Source: JAFDED01 sp964611635 (GTDB lineage Bacteria > Desulfobacterota > JAFDED01). Taken from it: a DNA stretch of 38,405 bases. A program made the translations under genes and the position numbers. This document shows, one piece after another, positions 1 to 7,660 of this stretch; within the stretch, counting starts at the first letter, position 1, and each line of letters starts with the position of its first letter. The stretch covers positions 1 through 38,405 of the forward strand of contig CAZTAS010000026.1 of the NCBI GenBank assembly GCA_964611635.1, given 5' to 3'. The notes beneath the pieces are model-generated. The model saw nothing but the letters and a program-made list of their open reading frames with translations, ran no database searches and had not been told where the DNA came from.

Positions 1-97
1 ACAAAAAGTGTAGACACACGACGATTTTTCCCTCACCCCCTAAGTGCGCACCACAGCAGCCTTTTCACCGATCCGTTAACTTACCGATCCCAAACTC

Positions 98-742
98 AGG
101 TTTTCCAAGCATCCAGAAAAATTTGGTACAGGGGTTTTGGAAGGGGTAGCCGGACCGGAAACAGCCAATAATGCCGCAACCGGAGGGGCTATGGTACCCA
201 CAATGGCACTTGGGATCCCCGGTAGCGGCACCACTGCCGTTATACTGTGCGCTTTACTGGTTCATGGCTTGCGACCGGGCCCTTTGCTCTTTATTCAAAA
301 TGCAAAAGTGGTTTATGCGGTTTTTGCCGGGATGTTCTTAGCCAATCTTATCTTTCTCGGTGCTGGTCTGGCCGGGGCAAAATTATTTTCTCAGATTATC
401 AGAGTACCAAATTATGTGCTGAACCCCATCATTCTGGTTCTTTGCGCAGTTGGATCCTATGCCCTTAATAATAACATTGCTGATGTCTGGATTATGTTAG
501 TCAGCGGCATAATCGGATATAAAATGCGCGAGCATGGCTTTTCCGCTGCACCTGTTGTGCTGGGACTGGTTCTGGGTGAATTGATCGAGATTTCCCTGCG
601 GCGTTCTTTGATTATTTTTAAAAACAATCCATTTATTTTCTTCACACGGCCTTATTCTTTACTTTTTCTTTTTTTGACTGTTCTTGGGTTTCTTACTCCC
701 TGGATTCGAACCCTTATTGAAAATAGAGGTCTCAAAAAATAA
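98..742 (+). pseudogene. 5'-truncated TctA (tripartite tricarboxylate transporter large permease), C-terminal ~210 residues
   Basis: This is the C-terminal part of a TctA permease. The reading frame is open from about position 80, and similarity to the intact TctA of this window (27776-29287) begins around 98-107: KHPEKFGTG corresponds to KDPEKFGTG of the intact protein. From there the families run together through the ANNA motif, the MALGIPGSG loop and five or so hydrophobic segments to a normal C terminus and TAA stop. About 300 N-terminal residues are missing. Bases 1-97 do not encode the missing part in any frame I tried, and nothing else is recognisable there. An internal TTG at 137 is only a formal start. 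The two TctA sequences differ at many positions, so this is not a recent copy. It may be a true gene remnant or a sequence cut by a rearrangement or assembly edge. Confidence 0.8.
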
Positions 743-982
743 ATAGCAAAATAAATATTGCCATACTACGAGCCGAGGAACGAAATCCGCTAGGTGCATG
801 GCATTGCTTTTTGGATAACACTCGGACTCTGTTTGCCCTCGCTATACAGGCGACGGGGGATCTTATTGGACTATGAGGGAGAGAGAGGATGGGAGGGTAA
901 TTGCAACGGGAAGATCATTTGTTCCATCGGGGCAGAAAGCATTGCCCTCTCATCCATATTTTATTATTCCTGAGTGTAAGTC
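743..982. other. Non-coding gap, nothing recognised
   Basis: 240 bases between the tctA remnant and the end of the broken enolase-superfamily gene. Reading both strands in all frames gave no protein family I recognise, no RNA gene and no clear terminator. The flanking genes converge here. Confidence 0.5.
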
Positions 983-1972
983 TCATTTTACTGTGATCTC
1001 AACGGAATATTGTTTCAATTTCTCTTCGTCCAGCTCAACACCAAGACCCGGATTGTCGGATAGCGTAACAGTACCGTTGACCAGTTGAATTGGTTCAGTG
1101 ATAATGTCATCCACAAAAGACTCCAGAGGGGTGCCATATCCGATGGGCTCGTCCACCTCTTTGGTGGCCGAAACAAAGTGGTGGATTGCCGCGGTGCCTA
1201 CTCCAAAAGTATGCATGGAGCCAATGCTGCATCCAAGACCACCAGCCTCCGCAACTGCTACGATCTTTTTTGAAAAATAAATGCCTCCTGACTTGACCAA
1301 CTTAAGTGTAATGATATCCGCGGCCCTTCGCTTAACCACCTGCATTGCATCGGCCAGGTTCATGACCATTTCATCGGCACCTATGGGCGTGTCAATGGCC
1401 GCGGTAACCGCTGCCATCCCGTCCCAGTCCCACCAAGGGCAAGGCTGCTCAACCATCTCTAACCGGTATGGCTCCACCGCACGAATAGTGGGGATCGCAA
1501 TGTGAGCCGGATATCCCTGGTTTGGGTCTAGCTTTAAAGGAAAATCATCGCCCACGGCCTTGCGGACAGCTTCCACGCGTCGGATATCCTCTTTAGGGTC
1601 ATGGCTCCCTTTCACCGTGAGCAGCCGATGTCCTCTCTCTCTTAGCTCCAAGGCCCACTCAGCCATTTCCTAGGGACTGCCCAGTCCGATGGCCCTGCCA
1701 ACGGTGAGGGTCTTTCGCCCGCATCCTCCGATCAACTGGCAAACAAGAACGCCCAGTGCTTTGCCCATAATATCATAGAGAGCGTGATCGATAGCGGCCT
1801 TGGAATAAAGCATCCCGTATTTCCCATGTGTTACACCCTCCAGCTTCTGCATGATACGGTCGATGTGGAAAGGATCTTCCCCTATTATCATGGGCACCAT
1901 GGTCTTCTGGATGGCCAATGTAATAGCATCTTGATTCTCTCCTGTGCGATCTGGCACCACAACAGCGGCCTC
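983..1972 (-). pseudogene. Mandelate racemase/muconate lactonizing enzyme family gene, interrupted by TAG and lacking its 5' end
   Basis: Two reading frames (about 1969-1673 and 1669-983) lie in the same frame and are separated by one TAG at 1670-1672. Together they make the enolase-superfamily fold: end of the capping domain, then the barrel with TVKGS (second Lys of KxK kept, first replaced by Thr), LDPNQG (DxN), EMVEQP (Glu), GADEMV and TLKLVKSGG (C-side Lys). The TAG falls in the linker after GLGSP, where relatives usually have Glu, Lys or Gln, so one base change explains it. The first ~50 residues are absent: coding similarity stops near 1964-1972, exactly where the tRNA-Glu half begins. 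The intact paralogue at 9158-10255 shows the expected full length. Non-functional unless the TAG is read through; I see no evidence for that. Confidence 0.85.
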
Positions 1973-2013
1973 TCACGCCGAAGACAGGGGTTCAATTCCC
2001 CTTGGGGCTACCA
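1966..2013 (+). tRNA. 3' half of tRNA-Glu (anticodon CTC), 5' half missing
   Basis: From 1966 the sequence folds as the right half of a tRNA. It has anticodon stem CGGC/GCCG (1966-1969 with 1977-1980), a seven-base loop CTCTCAC with anticodon CTC at 1972-1974, and a short variable region. The T-arm follows as AGGGG-TTCAATT-CCCCT (1986-2002), then the acceptor 3' strand TGGGGCT, discriminator A and an encoded CCA at 2011-2013. The loop and T-arm match the general pattern of bacterial tRNA-Glu. The matching 5' acceptor strand (AGCCCCA) and D-arm are absent: upstream is the broken enolase-superfamily gene. This is therefore a tRNA fragment of the kind left at an integration site, not a working gene. 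Confidence 0.85.
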
Positions 2014-2022
2014 ATAAAAACA

Positions 2023-2056
2023 AGGAGTTAGCCATTTCCGGTTAACTCCTCTTTTT
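2023..2056 (+). terminator. Rho-independent terminator behind the tRNA-Glu half
   Basis: A 10-bp stem (GGAGTTAGCC with GGTTAACTCC, one G-T pair) with loop ATTTCC is followed by TCTTTTT. It sits 10 bases past the CCA and reads in the tRNA direction, so the native 3' flank of the tRNA gene has probably been kept. Confidence 0.85.
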
Positions 2057-2100
2057 GCTTGGTGCCCAAATAGTGACTATCCAGGTTGTATTTCGGCCTT

Positions 2101-2232
2101 TTAATCACCGGGCTTTTCACGCTGATTCATGACCTTATCCAGGCTCTTAACCGCGTCTTGGAGTTGTTCCGGCGATAAGTGGCTATATCTGATGGTCATT
2201 CTCAGGTCTTTATGGCCCATCAGGGGTAGTGT
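2101..2232 (-). pseudogene. C-terminal stump of a tyrosine recombinase/phage integrase
   Basis: Reading the minus strand up to the TAA at 2101-2103 gives LMGHKDLRMTIRYSHLS followed by about 25 residues (PEQLQDAVKSLDKV and on). This is the end of the catalytic domain of tyrosine recombinases: the GH of the LLGH motif and the nucleophile Tyr of RYSHLS are both present. The frame stays open to about 2298, but the residues before LPLMGH are unrelated, and no R..HxxR segment is found upstream. Only the last ~43 residues survive. The 3' end points at the tRNA-Glu half 90 bases away, the usual layout of an integrase beside its tRNA attachment site. Confidence 0.8.
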
Positions 2233-2359
2233 TAATTCATCATAAGAATTTATTAGTGAATATTTTTGGGTAATTTGATCTTCTCCTTCCCAAAGAAATT
2301 ATAAGCCAGTCTTCTACTTGCAGAGACTTTACATAAAAATATGAAATCGCATGAAAACT

Positions 2360-3370
2360 TTATGATGTCTTATCGAATTCCTCTTTAATTGCGGTCCAGT
2401 ACGCCGTATTTTCTAGGAAGGTCTTTATACTGACTTCATCCAGGTTCCCATCTTCTGTAATAGGAAGCCAAATTTGTGTCGCTGTCTCGAATTTCTCCTT
2501 ATAGCATTGCCGACCATATGAATATCGCCATTTCTGACGATTCAGAGCAGAGGCTACAAAGAATAGCGTCGTCAATTCCATAGGAGATTTTGGTGCAAGA
2601 ATCAGTACATTATCCGTTGCAATGAAGACGCTCAATTGAACGAAGGCATCACCACTTACTGTGCTAATGGTTATTCTGCCACGAGGATATATTTTTGCCT
2701 TCTCCGGCACATTGAAATATCCAACGGTACCATTGTCTTGAGTAACACGCGACACTGTTCTATATTTCCCATGGTCTAATACAGCAAGTGAGTGAAAATC
2801 ACCCCGCTTCACATTGAACAAATCACAAATGGCGAAACTCTGCCATGTGTGGATTGCAGGAGGGCATCCGTCTCTACGTCTTTCCCTGGGGATCAACTGT
2901 TGAAAGTCAATAGGAAATTGGACTGCGATATTCTCTTGGTCAATTTCACTCTTGTTATTTGTACTCCATTTCTTCACGGGGATTTGGATTGGAACTTCTA
3001 GCAACTTTTTGCGGAAACACTTACGCCCATAACTATACCGCCATTTAGCAGCGTTCAGTTGAACTGCGATGTAAAGCAAAGTGGTATCCAGCATTGTATG
3101 ACGAGGCTTGAGAACAGCGATATCATCCTTAGCACCGAACTCATAAGGGTGAAATTTAGCTAATAAAGGCTGCCCATTATATGCAACTGTAATGCAGTGG
3201 CGATAGCGTTTCTCTTTAGGAATATCGAAGTGCCCCACAAGCCCATTTTCGGTATCACCACATGAAATCAAAGGCACTGTGCCAGGGTCTAATTCTTTAG
3301 TTGCATGAAAGTCTCCAGATCTAACGATGAATAAGTCATCAATTTTTTTAGCTTCAAGCGTCCAGTTCAT
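2360..3370 (-). CDS. Specificity subunit of a BcgI-like type IIB restriction-modification system
   Basis: A 336-residue protein built of two similar target-recognition halves. The first starts at KKIDDLFIVRSGDFHATKEL (residues ~8-27), the second at FAICDLFNVKRGDFHSLAVL (~179-198). Each half ends with the same KWRYSYGR signature and a short basic stretch. Two tandem recognition domains are the hallmark of S subunits. The length is close to that of BcgI subunit B (about 340 residues, from memory), and the upstream partner resembles BcgI subunit A. Its ATG overlaps the end of the upstream gene by 17 bases, so the two are translationally coupled. It would read a bipartite DNA target and guide both cutting and methylation. 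The sequence read cannot be predicted. A shortened type I HsdS is the alternative, but no hsdR is nearby. Confidence 0.75.
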   Translation of the reverse strand: MNWTLEAKKIDDLFIVRSGDFHATKELDPGTVPLISCGDTENGLVGHFDIPKEKRYRHCITVAYNGQPLLAKFHPYEFGAKDDIAVLKPRHTMLDTTLLYIAVQLNAAKWRYSYGRKCFRKKLLEVPIQIPVKKWSTNNKSEIDQENIAVQFPIDFQQLIPRERRRDGCPPAIHTWQSFAICDLFNVKRGDFHSLAVLDHGKYRTVSRVTQDNGTVGYFNVPEKAKIYPRGRITISTVSGDAFVQLSVFIATDNVLILAPKSPMELTTLFFVASALNRQKWRYSYGRQCYKEKFETATQIWLPITEDGNLDEVSIKTFLENTAYWTAIKEEFDKTS

Positions 3371-5228
3371 GTTCTTTCCCTGCCCTCACTAAGAAGGCCA
3401 TCGCATCCCTAATAACTTGCTCTATCCCTTCTTGGACTTCTTTTATACTAGGCGGCGCTTGATCTAAGTAGTTCTCAGGGACTAATTCAAGAAGTTTGTC
3501 TGAGAAGTCAATTGGACATGCCTTCTGTTTCATGTCTATGCTGGGGACGGGGTAGGCTGGATTGTTTAGAAACGCTTTTATGATGGCCTTCGAATCCTCT
3601 AAATCGTTAGTCGTTCTATCGGTAGGCAGTCGCTTCCCTTTACTTTTTAGCAATCCATCCGTCAATGCCCTGACCCACAACACATTTTGGTCTGGGGCAT
3701 GTGGAATGCCTTTGCGTATGAACACACCTACCGTCGTTACGCCTACTGGATAGAATACATCAATCGGAAAGCTTACCACAGAAAGTAGCGTATGATTCGT
3801 CAATAGCATATCCTTACGCCATGTAAGATAAATCCCCGGTTTAACCATTATAGAGTAAGGTAGTACAGAGAAAAGTAGGCCGCCATGCTGCATTTGCAGC
3901 AATGCTTGTTCAATGAACCGGAACTCTTTCTCATCACTACGCTTAAGGGCAAACGGAGGATTCATCATTACTTTATTCACTGGAGGGTTATGTGATTGAA
4001 CTGGTCTGAATTTAGCCGAAGAAACACCATTATTAATAAAATGATCAAGGAATTTAGCAAAACAATTACCTTCAATAATATTGTTTTTGCCATCTCCTCT
4101 AAATATCATATTAACCATAGCCAGGGCAGCAACTCCGGGATCCTGTTCAATCCCAAAAAGCGAATTTTGTTTAAATTGCCAAATCTGTTTTTCGTTAGAC
4201 TTTCTCTTTACATAATCGAATGCTGCTACTAAGAATCCTCCAGTTCCACATGTTGGATCATAGACGATATCATTTACCTGAATATCCATGACCTCAGCAG
4301 CCCAGCGTGTAATATGTCGCGGAGTAAGAACTATCCCAAGGTCCTGCGCCCAATTTGCATACTTCAAAAAAACCTCATAAAAAGCGCCTAGCCAGTCTGA
4401 TCCGGAGTTCATTGCAGACCTGATGTTAAGGATATTTAACTGCTGAATTGTATCGACAAGAGCTTTTCTAAATTTCACATGATTATCTGGAGAAGCAGGT
4501 AATGATATTCGAATATAATCATAAAACTCAGACTTACCCTGATTTTTTAATACATTTTGGACACGGGCATTAATATCACTTATTAAAATAGATGGAGACT
4601 TTTCTTCAACATTAGGACCAGTATCACTCAACATGGATAGCAACAATGCTGCCATCACTCCTGCTCTTTGATGAGGATTCACAGAGCCGAGATGCAATAT
4701 TTCATTGATCCGGTCGGCGCCTGTAAGAAACAATTTTTCATTTATAGACTGTTTTTCAATATTTGGTGTACCAGATTCTAATAACATTTGAAGATCCGAC
4801 GGTGATAGTAATCCTGTAACTTCGACACCATTCCAAGTAATCCTCTGAAAACTTCCGCCGCTAAAAAATTTATTTCGGATGATAAAACCGTCAAGTTGAT
4901 TGCCAGCAACTCCAGAGATAAAGCGTACTTGAAATAATTGGCTTTCATTGAGCTTTTCGGCTCTTTCCTCAGCTTCACATAAAGCTTGATGAAGTTCACT
5001 CTGCGATCTCTTTGCCTCAATTACCCATAGGACCTTTTCAGTAACTTTTACAATATTCTCTGGCCTTCCTCTGCCAAGCAATCGCTTTATTTCTGGATTG
5101 GACAGACATTCATTTTGCGTATATACTTGCCCATCAGCCACGCGCTCAGGATTTCTCGCATCCCAACCGAGAGATCTCAAATTTTCTTTTATGAAAATAT
5201 AAGCGTCAACTTCAGTCGACTTTGTCAT
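3354..5228 (-). CDS. Fused endonuclease-methyltransferase (N6-adenine), BcgI subunit A-like
   Basis: About 624 residues from the ATG at 5228, which has AAAGAGG five bases upstream. An in-frame ATG at 5249 has no such site. The N-terminal 110 residues carry a PD-(D/E)XK-like nuclease core: GRGRPEN, then ten residues later VIEAK. After a helical middle region comes the methyltransferase: motif I DPTCGTGG (~324-331 from this start) and motif IV NPPF (~423-426), typical of type I/IIG N6-adenine enzymes. Nuclease and methylase in one chain with a separate two-domain S protein is the BcgI (type IIB) arrangement, and such enzymes cut on both sides of their site. It overlaps the winged-helix gene upstream and the S gene downstream, each by 17 bases, forming a tight three-gene operon. 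No frame damage is visible, so it is probably active. Confidence 0.8.
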   Translation of the reverse strand: MTKSTEVDAYIFIKENLRSLGWDARNPERVADGQVYTQNECLSNPEIKRLLGRGRPENIVKVTEKVLWVIEAKRSQSELHQALCEAEERAEKLNESQLFQVRFISGVAGNQLDGFIIRNKFFSGGSFQRITWNGVEVTGLLSPSDLQMLLESGTPNIEKQSINEKLFLTGADRINEILHLGSVNPHQRAGVMAALLLSMLSDTGPNVEEKSPSILISDINARVQNVLKNQGKSEFYDYIRISLPASPDNHVKFRKALVDTIQQLNILNIRSAMNSGSDWLGAFYEVFLKYANWAQDLGIVLTPRHITRWAAEVMDIQVNDIVYDPTCGTGGFLVAAFDYVKRKSNEKQIWQFKQNSLFGIEQDPGVAALAMVNMIFRGDGKNNIIEGNCFAKFLDHFINNGVSSAKFRPVQSHNPPVNKVMMNPPFALKRSDEKEFRFIEQALLQMQHGGLLFSVLPYSIMVKPGIYLTWRKDMLLTNHTLLSVVSFPIDVFYPVGVTTVGVFIRKGIPHAPDQNVLWVRALTDGLLKSKGKRLPTDRTTNDLEDSKAIIKAFLNNPAYPVPSIDMKQKACPIDFSDKLLELVPENYLDQAPPSIKEVQEGIEQVIRDAMAFLVRAGKEHELDA

Positions 5229-5436
5229 GATGACCTCTTTTCTTGTCATTCAAAAAATACACCTTTGAATTCCCAGCTTTTTTAACAACCAATTCCCCGT
5301 AATCAGCCATTGCCTCAAGATAGCCTGAGATCTTGGCCTTGTCCTTTCTTAGCTTTTTGGCAATGTCAGAGTGAGTAAGGAAATGCTCTTTTTTGAGGAG
5401 AGAATTGATAGTTTGGCGTAATGTCATCGATGACAT
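5212..5436 (-). CDS. Small winged-helix protein leading the restriction-modification operon
   Basis: 74 residues from the ATG at 5436, preceded by ACGAGG at a seven-base spacing. A longer frame begins with TTG at 5508 but lacks support. The sequence reads as a compact winged helix: TLRQTINSLLKKEHFLTHSDIAKKL is helix 1-2, DKAKISGYLEAMADYGEL the recognition helix region, and LVVKKAGNSKVYFL the wing. A basic tail follows. It overlaps the nuclease-methylase start by 17 bases. In restriction-modification operons a gene in this position is often a controller that delays nuclease expression until DNA is methylated. That role is inferred from position only, as the protein does not resemble the classic C-protein (HTH_3) type. 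Confidence 0.6.
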   Translation of the reverse strand: MSSMTLRQTINSLLKKEHFLTHSDIAKKLRKDKAKISGYLEAMADYGELVVKKAGNSKVYFLNDKKRGHHDKVD

Positions 5437-5617
5437 TTGATATCCTCGTATAAATACTTTACAATCCCAGTCATTTAATAGGGGATAGATATTCCTCTTG
5501 TTAATCAATTAACACGTCTTTATAGTCGATTTGGATGAAGCCCGATCAAGCGATCATTCTGAAGCAGAATCTAGCGCCGAATCCGCAGCATAATACATCG
5601 TTTGATTTATCGATTGC

Positions 5618-5646
5618 CTTATAGATTATTTATAATTCTTTGTCAA
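5618..5646 (-). promoter_or_regulatory. Sigma70-type promoter of the restriction-modification operon
   Basis: On the minus strand TTGACA (5646-5641) and TATAAG (5623-5618) are separated by exactly 17 bases. Transcription would start near 5611, giving a leader of about 175 bases before the winged-helix ATG at 5436. The promoter overlaps the 3' edge of the deoxyribosyltransferase remnant. No sharp operator dyad is evident. Confidence 0.7.
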
Positions 5647-5649
5647 GAA

Positions 5650-5860
5650 AAAAATAGGGGTTGGGTGGAAATAGCAAAGATATCAAACTTTTGGATGGCA
5701 TCGATATTCTTTTTGAAGACATGTTCTGCATGATCATAAGCTGAGGAGATCTCCTGGGCATGATGACCTTGATCCCTCTTCGGTGGAGCATGTCGGCCAG
5801 CGCCCGGTTCCAGGAGCGCTCAGACATAGTGAACAAGGGGGCTGACAGATAAATGATCAT
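5650..5860 (-). pseudogene. Nucleoside 2-deoxyribosyltransferase remnant, frameshifted and truncated (copy 1)
   Basis: The frame starts MIIYLSAPLFTMSERSW, the N-terminal strand and first helix of nucleoside 2-deoxyribosyltransferases, and continues to KVIMP. There the similarity jumps one frame: QEISSAYDHAEHVFKKNIDA and QKFDIFAI continue the family pattern. One missing C in the run near 5756-5758 would account for the shift. The protein then ends about 70 residues in, before the catalytic Glu and the DSGT region, so no active enzyme can be made. A second, separately decayed copy of the same start lies at 12867. Confidence 0.75.
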
Positions 5861-5870
5861 TTTATTTGTT

Positions 5871-6320
5871 TTAAAACGATGAGATGATAGTTTTATGTTT
5901 TAATATATTTTTCAGATTTCGCTTAGAAATTTTATATTTTTTATTCCTAGAATCCTCTGCATATATCATTTTCATATTTGGTGTCACAATAGAATCTATA
6001 TCATGAAAAAGTTCAGTATGGAATTCGCTTTCTTTGAGCATACGTGGCAATCCTTCAGTGATCAGAAAAAGACGACGTTGGTCCTCTTTTGAAGTTTTTT
6101 TTTCAACAGTTATGCTTTTAACCAAGATTGGACGTTTACCTATGTTGGTTAAAATTACTACAAAATAATTTTTCTTGGTGCCGTCCGGAACTAATTTTCC
6201 AATCATTGCTTCAACTTTAATTTTACCTTTATCTTGTAAACTATTATAGACATTCCACATGATAGCTATAGTTGCAGCTACTGCGCCCCATACAGACAAA
6301 AAATTTGTTATTTCATTCAC
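5871..6320 (-). CDS. Small membrane-anchored protein of unknown function
   Basis: 149 residues with a strong ribosome site (GGAGGAGG, 10 bases before the ATG). Residues ~5-28 (FLSVWGAVAATIAIMWNVYN) form a single membrane segment. The remaining ~120 residues are predicted outside it, rich in beta-strand pattern (YFVVILTNIGKRPILVKSIT) and basic at the end. This layout, one N-terminal helix then a small beta-sandwich-like domain, is common among uncharacterised proteins in phage, plasmid and island regions. No catalytic motif is visible. The base composition is AT-rich compared with the catabolic genes, fitting an acquired region. Function unknown. Confidence 0.55.
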   Translation of the reverse strand: MNEITNFLSVWGAVAATIAIMWNVYNSLQDKGKIKVEAMIGKLVPDGTKKNYFVVILTNIGKRPILVKSITVEKKTSKEDQRRLFLITEGLPRMLKESEFHTELFHDIDSIVTPNMKMIYAEDSRNKKYKISKRNLKNILKHKTIISSF

Positions 6321-6476
6321 TCAAACCTCCTCCATGCCCATTCCACAACGCCGATGATCTTTGCTTTTTTGGACAGTTAATCGTAAGTTTCTGCTAAGGA
6401 TACACCAAGGTCTCCAGGACCACTGAATGTCAGCATGTCGTTCCCGCTCAGCTTCACTCAATATAAAGCATCATAA

Positions 6477-6749
6477 TTATAAGTTACTTATTCTTTTTAG
6501 TCCTTTTTGATTCAGGCAGTAAGTGCCGCGTGAAGGTCTACTCAAGTCACCGGACTGGACAAGGTTGGACAGGTGTTTTCTAACCTGATGCTGATAAGCT
6601 GGACGGCCTCCATGTACTGTTTTTCTCAAGTGGTTGTGATCCAGGGTGATGTAACTACCAGACTTAAGGGTTTCATATATTTCATGTGTAATTGCGCACT
6701 TGCCACGAGACCTTATGCTCTTCAAAATCGCGATCTCCCAAACATTCAT
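6477..6749 (-). CDS. Small winged-helix protein, function unknown
   Basis: 90 residues. The pattern WEIAILKSIRSRGKCAITHEIYE, then RPAYQHQVRKHLSNLVQSGDL, then PSRGTYCLNQKGLKRI is a winged helix: helix, recognition helix with a bound-DNA look, and a wing ending in a glycine turn. It resembles the N-terminal domain of Mrr-type restriction proteins and stand-alone regulators, but no nuclease domain follows. No strong ribosome site is seen before the ATG. A near-consensus promoter lies about 110 bases upstream. It could be a regulator or a stump of a longer protein. Confidence 0.5.
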   Translation of the reverse strand: MNVWEIAILKSIRSRGKCAITHEIYETLKSGSYITLDHNHLRKTVHGGRPAYQHQVRKHLSNLVQSGDLSRPSRGTYCLNQKGLKRISNL

Positions 6750-6864
6750 TTTTTCAACCGCTAATAAGAGACTACCCCATTTTATTTTAGTCAGAGTGAT
6801 TTAATACCCATAAGCACGTTTTCGTATCAAAATTTGCGGGCTACAAACCATAATCGTGTATCTT

Positions 6865-6893
6865 ATAATACTGTTATGCACTTTTTATGTCAA
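6865..6893 (-). promoter_or_regulatory. Near-consensus sigma70 promoter upstream of the 90-residue winged-helix gene
   Basis: Minus-strand TTGACA (6893-6888) and TATTAT (6870-6865) with 17 bases between. Transcription would start near 6858 and reach the ATG at 6749 after ~110 bases. The surrounding 6750-7017 holds no gene. Confidence 0.7.
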
Positions 6894-7017
6894 GTCTTTT
6901 TTCTCCTATAAGTGTATGATTTCCTCTTCCTTTCGTTGATCATCAGCATTTACTTTAATTCTTTTCCTGTGAACGGAGAGAAAAAATAATATACTTTTGA
7001 ATGCAACTTAGTATTAC

Positions 7018-7650
7018 TTACGATGTCTTTTTACATTGCTCTAATAGGTCTGCACAACGGTCTGTATTGAAAATCCCACATGGACACGTTTGTACCAGGA
7101 GATGCGTCCCTTCCTCAGGTGTCATCTTTTCCGCCTTCACCTTTTGCATCACCGCTTTGGTTAATCGTGATGAGACCATTCCGTGGCCGCACATGGTTGT
7201 GATTTCCAAAACATTATCTTCAGGAAGGAGCGCTTTTTCCCCGTGAATCCCCAGGGATAGATGAGCGGTGTGCGGCTTCAGGCCGACCTCTTTCGCAATT
7301 TTGCCAATCTCATCAATAAGACCGCTGACCACAATGGAAATGCCTGTATCAGCTTCCTTGAGCTTCTTCAGCACTGCCTTGATAGCATCTTTACTGGAAA
7401 AACAACATGCCACCCCATACGCATTATCCAGGGTGGATTCATATTCTTTGATATCGAGACCTGCCTTAAAGCATTTGCCCGAAGAACTGGAGCCAAAATT
7501 GACCGGCTTTTCAGAAAGGAAAATATCAAAAATTGTGTGCATTTTGGGACCACAACCTTCACGGTTAACCCATCGTGAAGTCCTGGCATACACAGCATAG
7601 TCATTTTGAAGATTTTTTTCTGTTCCGTAGCGGTGTAGTGAGTGGCTCAT
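7018..7650 (-). CDS. Cys-rich protein of unknown function, partner of the ferredoxin
   Basis: 210 residues from the ATG at 7650, which has AAGGAGG at the right distance and lies 11 bases after the ferredoxin gene. An upstream in-frame start at 7707 would overlap that gene. The N-terminal half contains GCGPKMHTIFDIFL and a Ser/Gly turn (NFGSSSSGKCF). The C-terminal half contains TTMCGHGMVS and a terminal CPCGIFNTDRC. The last cluster, together with C-G-H, could bind iron-sulfur or another metal. No transmembrane segment. I do not recognise an enzyme family. The tight pairing with a two-cluster ferredoxin suggests a redox partner; that is inference. Confidence 0.6.
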   Translation of the reverse strand: MSHSLHRYGTEKNLQNDYAVYARTSRWVNREGCGPKMHTIFDIFLSEKPVNFGSSSSGKCFKAGLDIKEYESTLDNAYGVACCFSSKDAIKAVLKKLKEADTGISIVVSGLIDEIGKIAKEVGLKPHTAHLSLGIHGEKALLPEDNVLEITTMCGHGMVSSRLTKAVMQKVKAEKMTPEEGTHLLVQTCPCGIFNTDRCADLLEQCKKTS

Positions 7651-7660
7651 TATTGCCTCC

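Noticed and set aside
690..705. GGATTCGAACCC on the + strand looks like the reverse complement of a tRNA T-loop
   Set aside because: The T-stem does not pair beyond two bases, no other tRNA arm is near, and the bases code for the conserved C-terminal part of TctA.
1670..1672. TAG as pyrrolysine or readthrough codon
   Set aside because: The position is a linker where ordinary residues occur, the gene also lacks its 5' end, and no pyrrolysine gene is in the window; a nonsense mutation is simpler.
6322..6476. Minus-strand frame VKLSGNDMLTFSGPGDLG, TAA, then KKAKIIGVVEWAWRRFE as a decayed small gene
   Set aside because: It reads like protein, but I cannot tie it to a family and it has a stop in the middle; too weak to annotate.
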